Source: Candidatus Poseidoniaceae archaeon
GTDB lineage: Archaea; Thermoplasmatota; Poseidoniia; Poseidoniales; Poseidoniaceae
Reading direction: 5' to 3'
Assembly (NCBI GenBank): GCA_030741455.1
Contig: JASLVI010000099.1
Span: forward strand, 1 to 5,621
Length of the DNA: 5,621 nucleotides
The notes beneath the pieces are model-generated. The model searched no databases, was not told the origin of the DNA, and worked only from the letters and a program-made list of their open reading frames with translations. Of this stretch, positions 5,182-5,621 are shown piece by piece (positions within the stretch are counted from its first letter, which is position 1; every line of letters begins with the position of its first letter). The translations under genes and the position numbers were made by a program.

Positions 5182-5621
5182 CTATTCTTGACCCTTGAGT
5201 ATTTTGGCGATTGGACCAGCTGCATCTTCAAGTTCAATATCTTCTGGCCAATCTCGTTCGAGCAATACTGAATCCAACGATTCGCGTTGACGAGCATGTT
5301 CGATCTCATCCTCCACTTCATTATGCGCATCTCTTAACGCAAGTGATTGATTGAGCAAAGCCATTGTACGACGAAGTTTCGAACCAATCGTTTTCTCATC
5401 CGTAAAATAGCCAAGGATGCTGTAATCATCATCAAGAGCCACGAGATTGAACCCACTAAGCAAATCATCAGCGATAAGCCTGTAGCGATTTTCTCCAGCT
5501 TCAACCCAACGCCCATCGTGCAAGCGAATCATCACTTCAGCCTTCTTCAGTGAATCCAATTCCATCATTGGATGCGATGGATTTACTGCAAAAGGAATGT
5601 GTTGCCAATCTCTCAATTGTT
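5182..5621 (-). CDS. Soluble protein of unknown function, 5' truncated
   Basis: The frame is open to the right edge of the window, so the N-terminus is missing; a TTG at 5616 is probably an internal leucine. About 145 residues are visible and I recognise no family. The N-terminal half is strand-rich (AEVMIRLHDGRWVEAG, NRYRLIADD, FNLVALDDDYSILGYFTD). It is followed by a long charged helix with possible coiled-coil character (about 84-120 counted from that TTG, RRTMALLNQSLALRDAHNEV and beyond). The C-terminus is an acidic linker and the short AAGPIAKILKG tail. There is no signal peptide or membrane segment in the visible part. It precedes the membrane-protein gene on the same strand with a 58-bp gap, in which I see no clear promoter or terminator. 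Codon use looks like that of its neighbours. Confidence 0.62.
   Translation of the reverse strand, partial: QLRDWQHIPFAVNPSHPMMELDSLKKAEVMIRLHDGRWVEAGENRYRLIADDLLSGFNLVALDDDYSILGYFTDEKTIGSKLRRTMALLNQSLALRDAHNEVEDEIEHARQRESLDSVLLERDWPEDIELEDAAGPIAKILKGQE

Overview
The window looks like the chromosome of a mesophilic euryarchaeon. My best guess is a marine Thermoplasmatota of the Marine Group II (Poseidoniales) type, but the lineage is inferred. The strongest archaeal marker is a CTP-dependent (DUF120-type) riboflavin kinase, an enzyme family typical of archaea. Supporting signs are mid-range GC, frequent CGA/CGT arginine codons, tight start/stop overlaps, weak or absent Shine-Dalgarno sites before most genes, and one well-placed archaeal TATA-like box.

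Left part (1-2304, + strand): the tail of an iron-sulfur cluster assembly operon in the order sufD (5'-truncated), sufS, sufE, sufT. The genes overlap by 19 (or 4), 4 and 1 nt, so they are almost certainly co-transcribed and translationally coupled. SufS takes sulfur from cysteine, SufE accepts and relays the persulfide, SufD belongs to the SufBCD scaffold where the cluster is built, and the SufT/MIP18-like protein probably helps cluster maturation or delivery. sufB and sufC probably lie just outside the left edge.

Middle (2305-4055): the riboflavin kinase gene (- strand) abuts sufT tail-to-tail with no spacer. Divergent from it across about 100 bp is a PLP-dependent alpha-oxoamine synthase, most likely glycine C-acetyltransferase (Kbl) or a close relative with 8-amino-7-oxononanoate synthase activity. 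The riboflavin kinase start has a curious arrangement: a good Shine-Dalgarno motif points at a five-codon upstream ORF that overlaps the kinase start codon.

Right part (4056-5621): three - strand genes of unknown function, read from right to left. They are a 5'-truncated soluble protein, a four-helix membrane protein with an acidic C-terminal tail, and a small beta-rich protein whose strand layout loosely recalls phage tail or baseplate domains. The last has a TATA-like box about 26 nt upstream of an internal ATG, suggesting a leaderless transcript.

I found no tRNA, rRNA, CRISPR array, insertion sequence or convincing mobile-element boundary. Most of the window is ordinary core metabolism; the least explained part is the right-hand trio.
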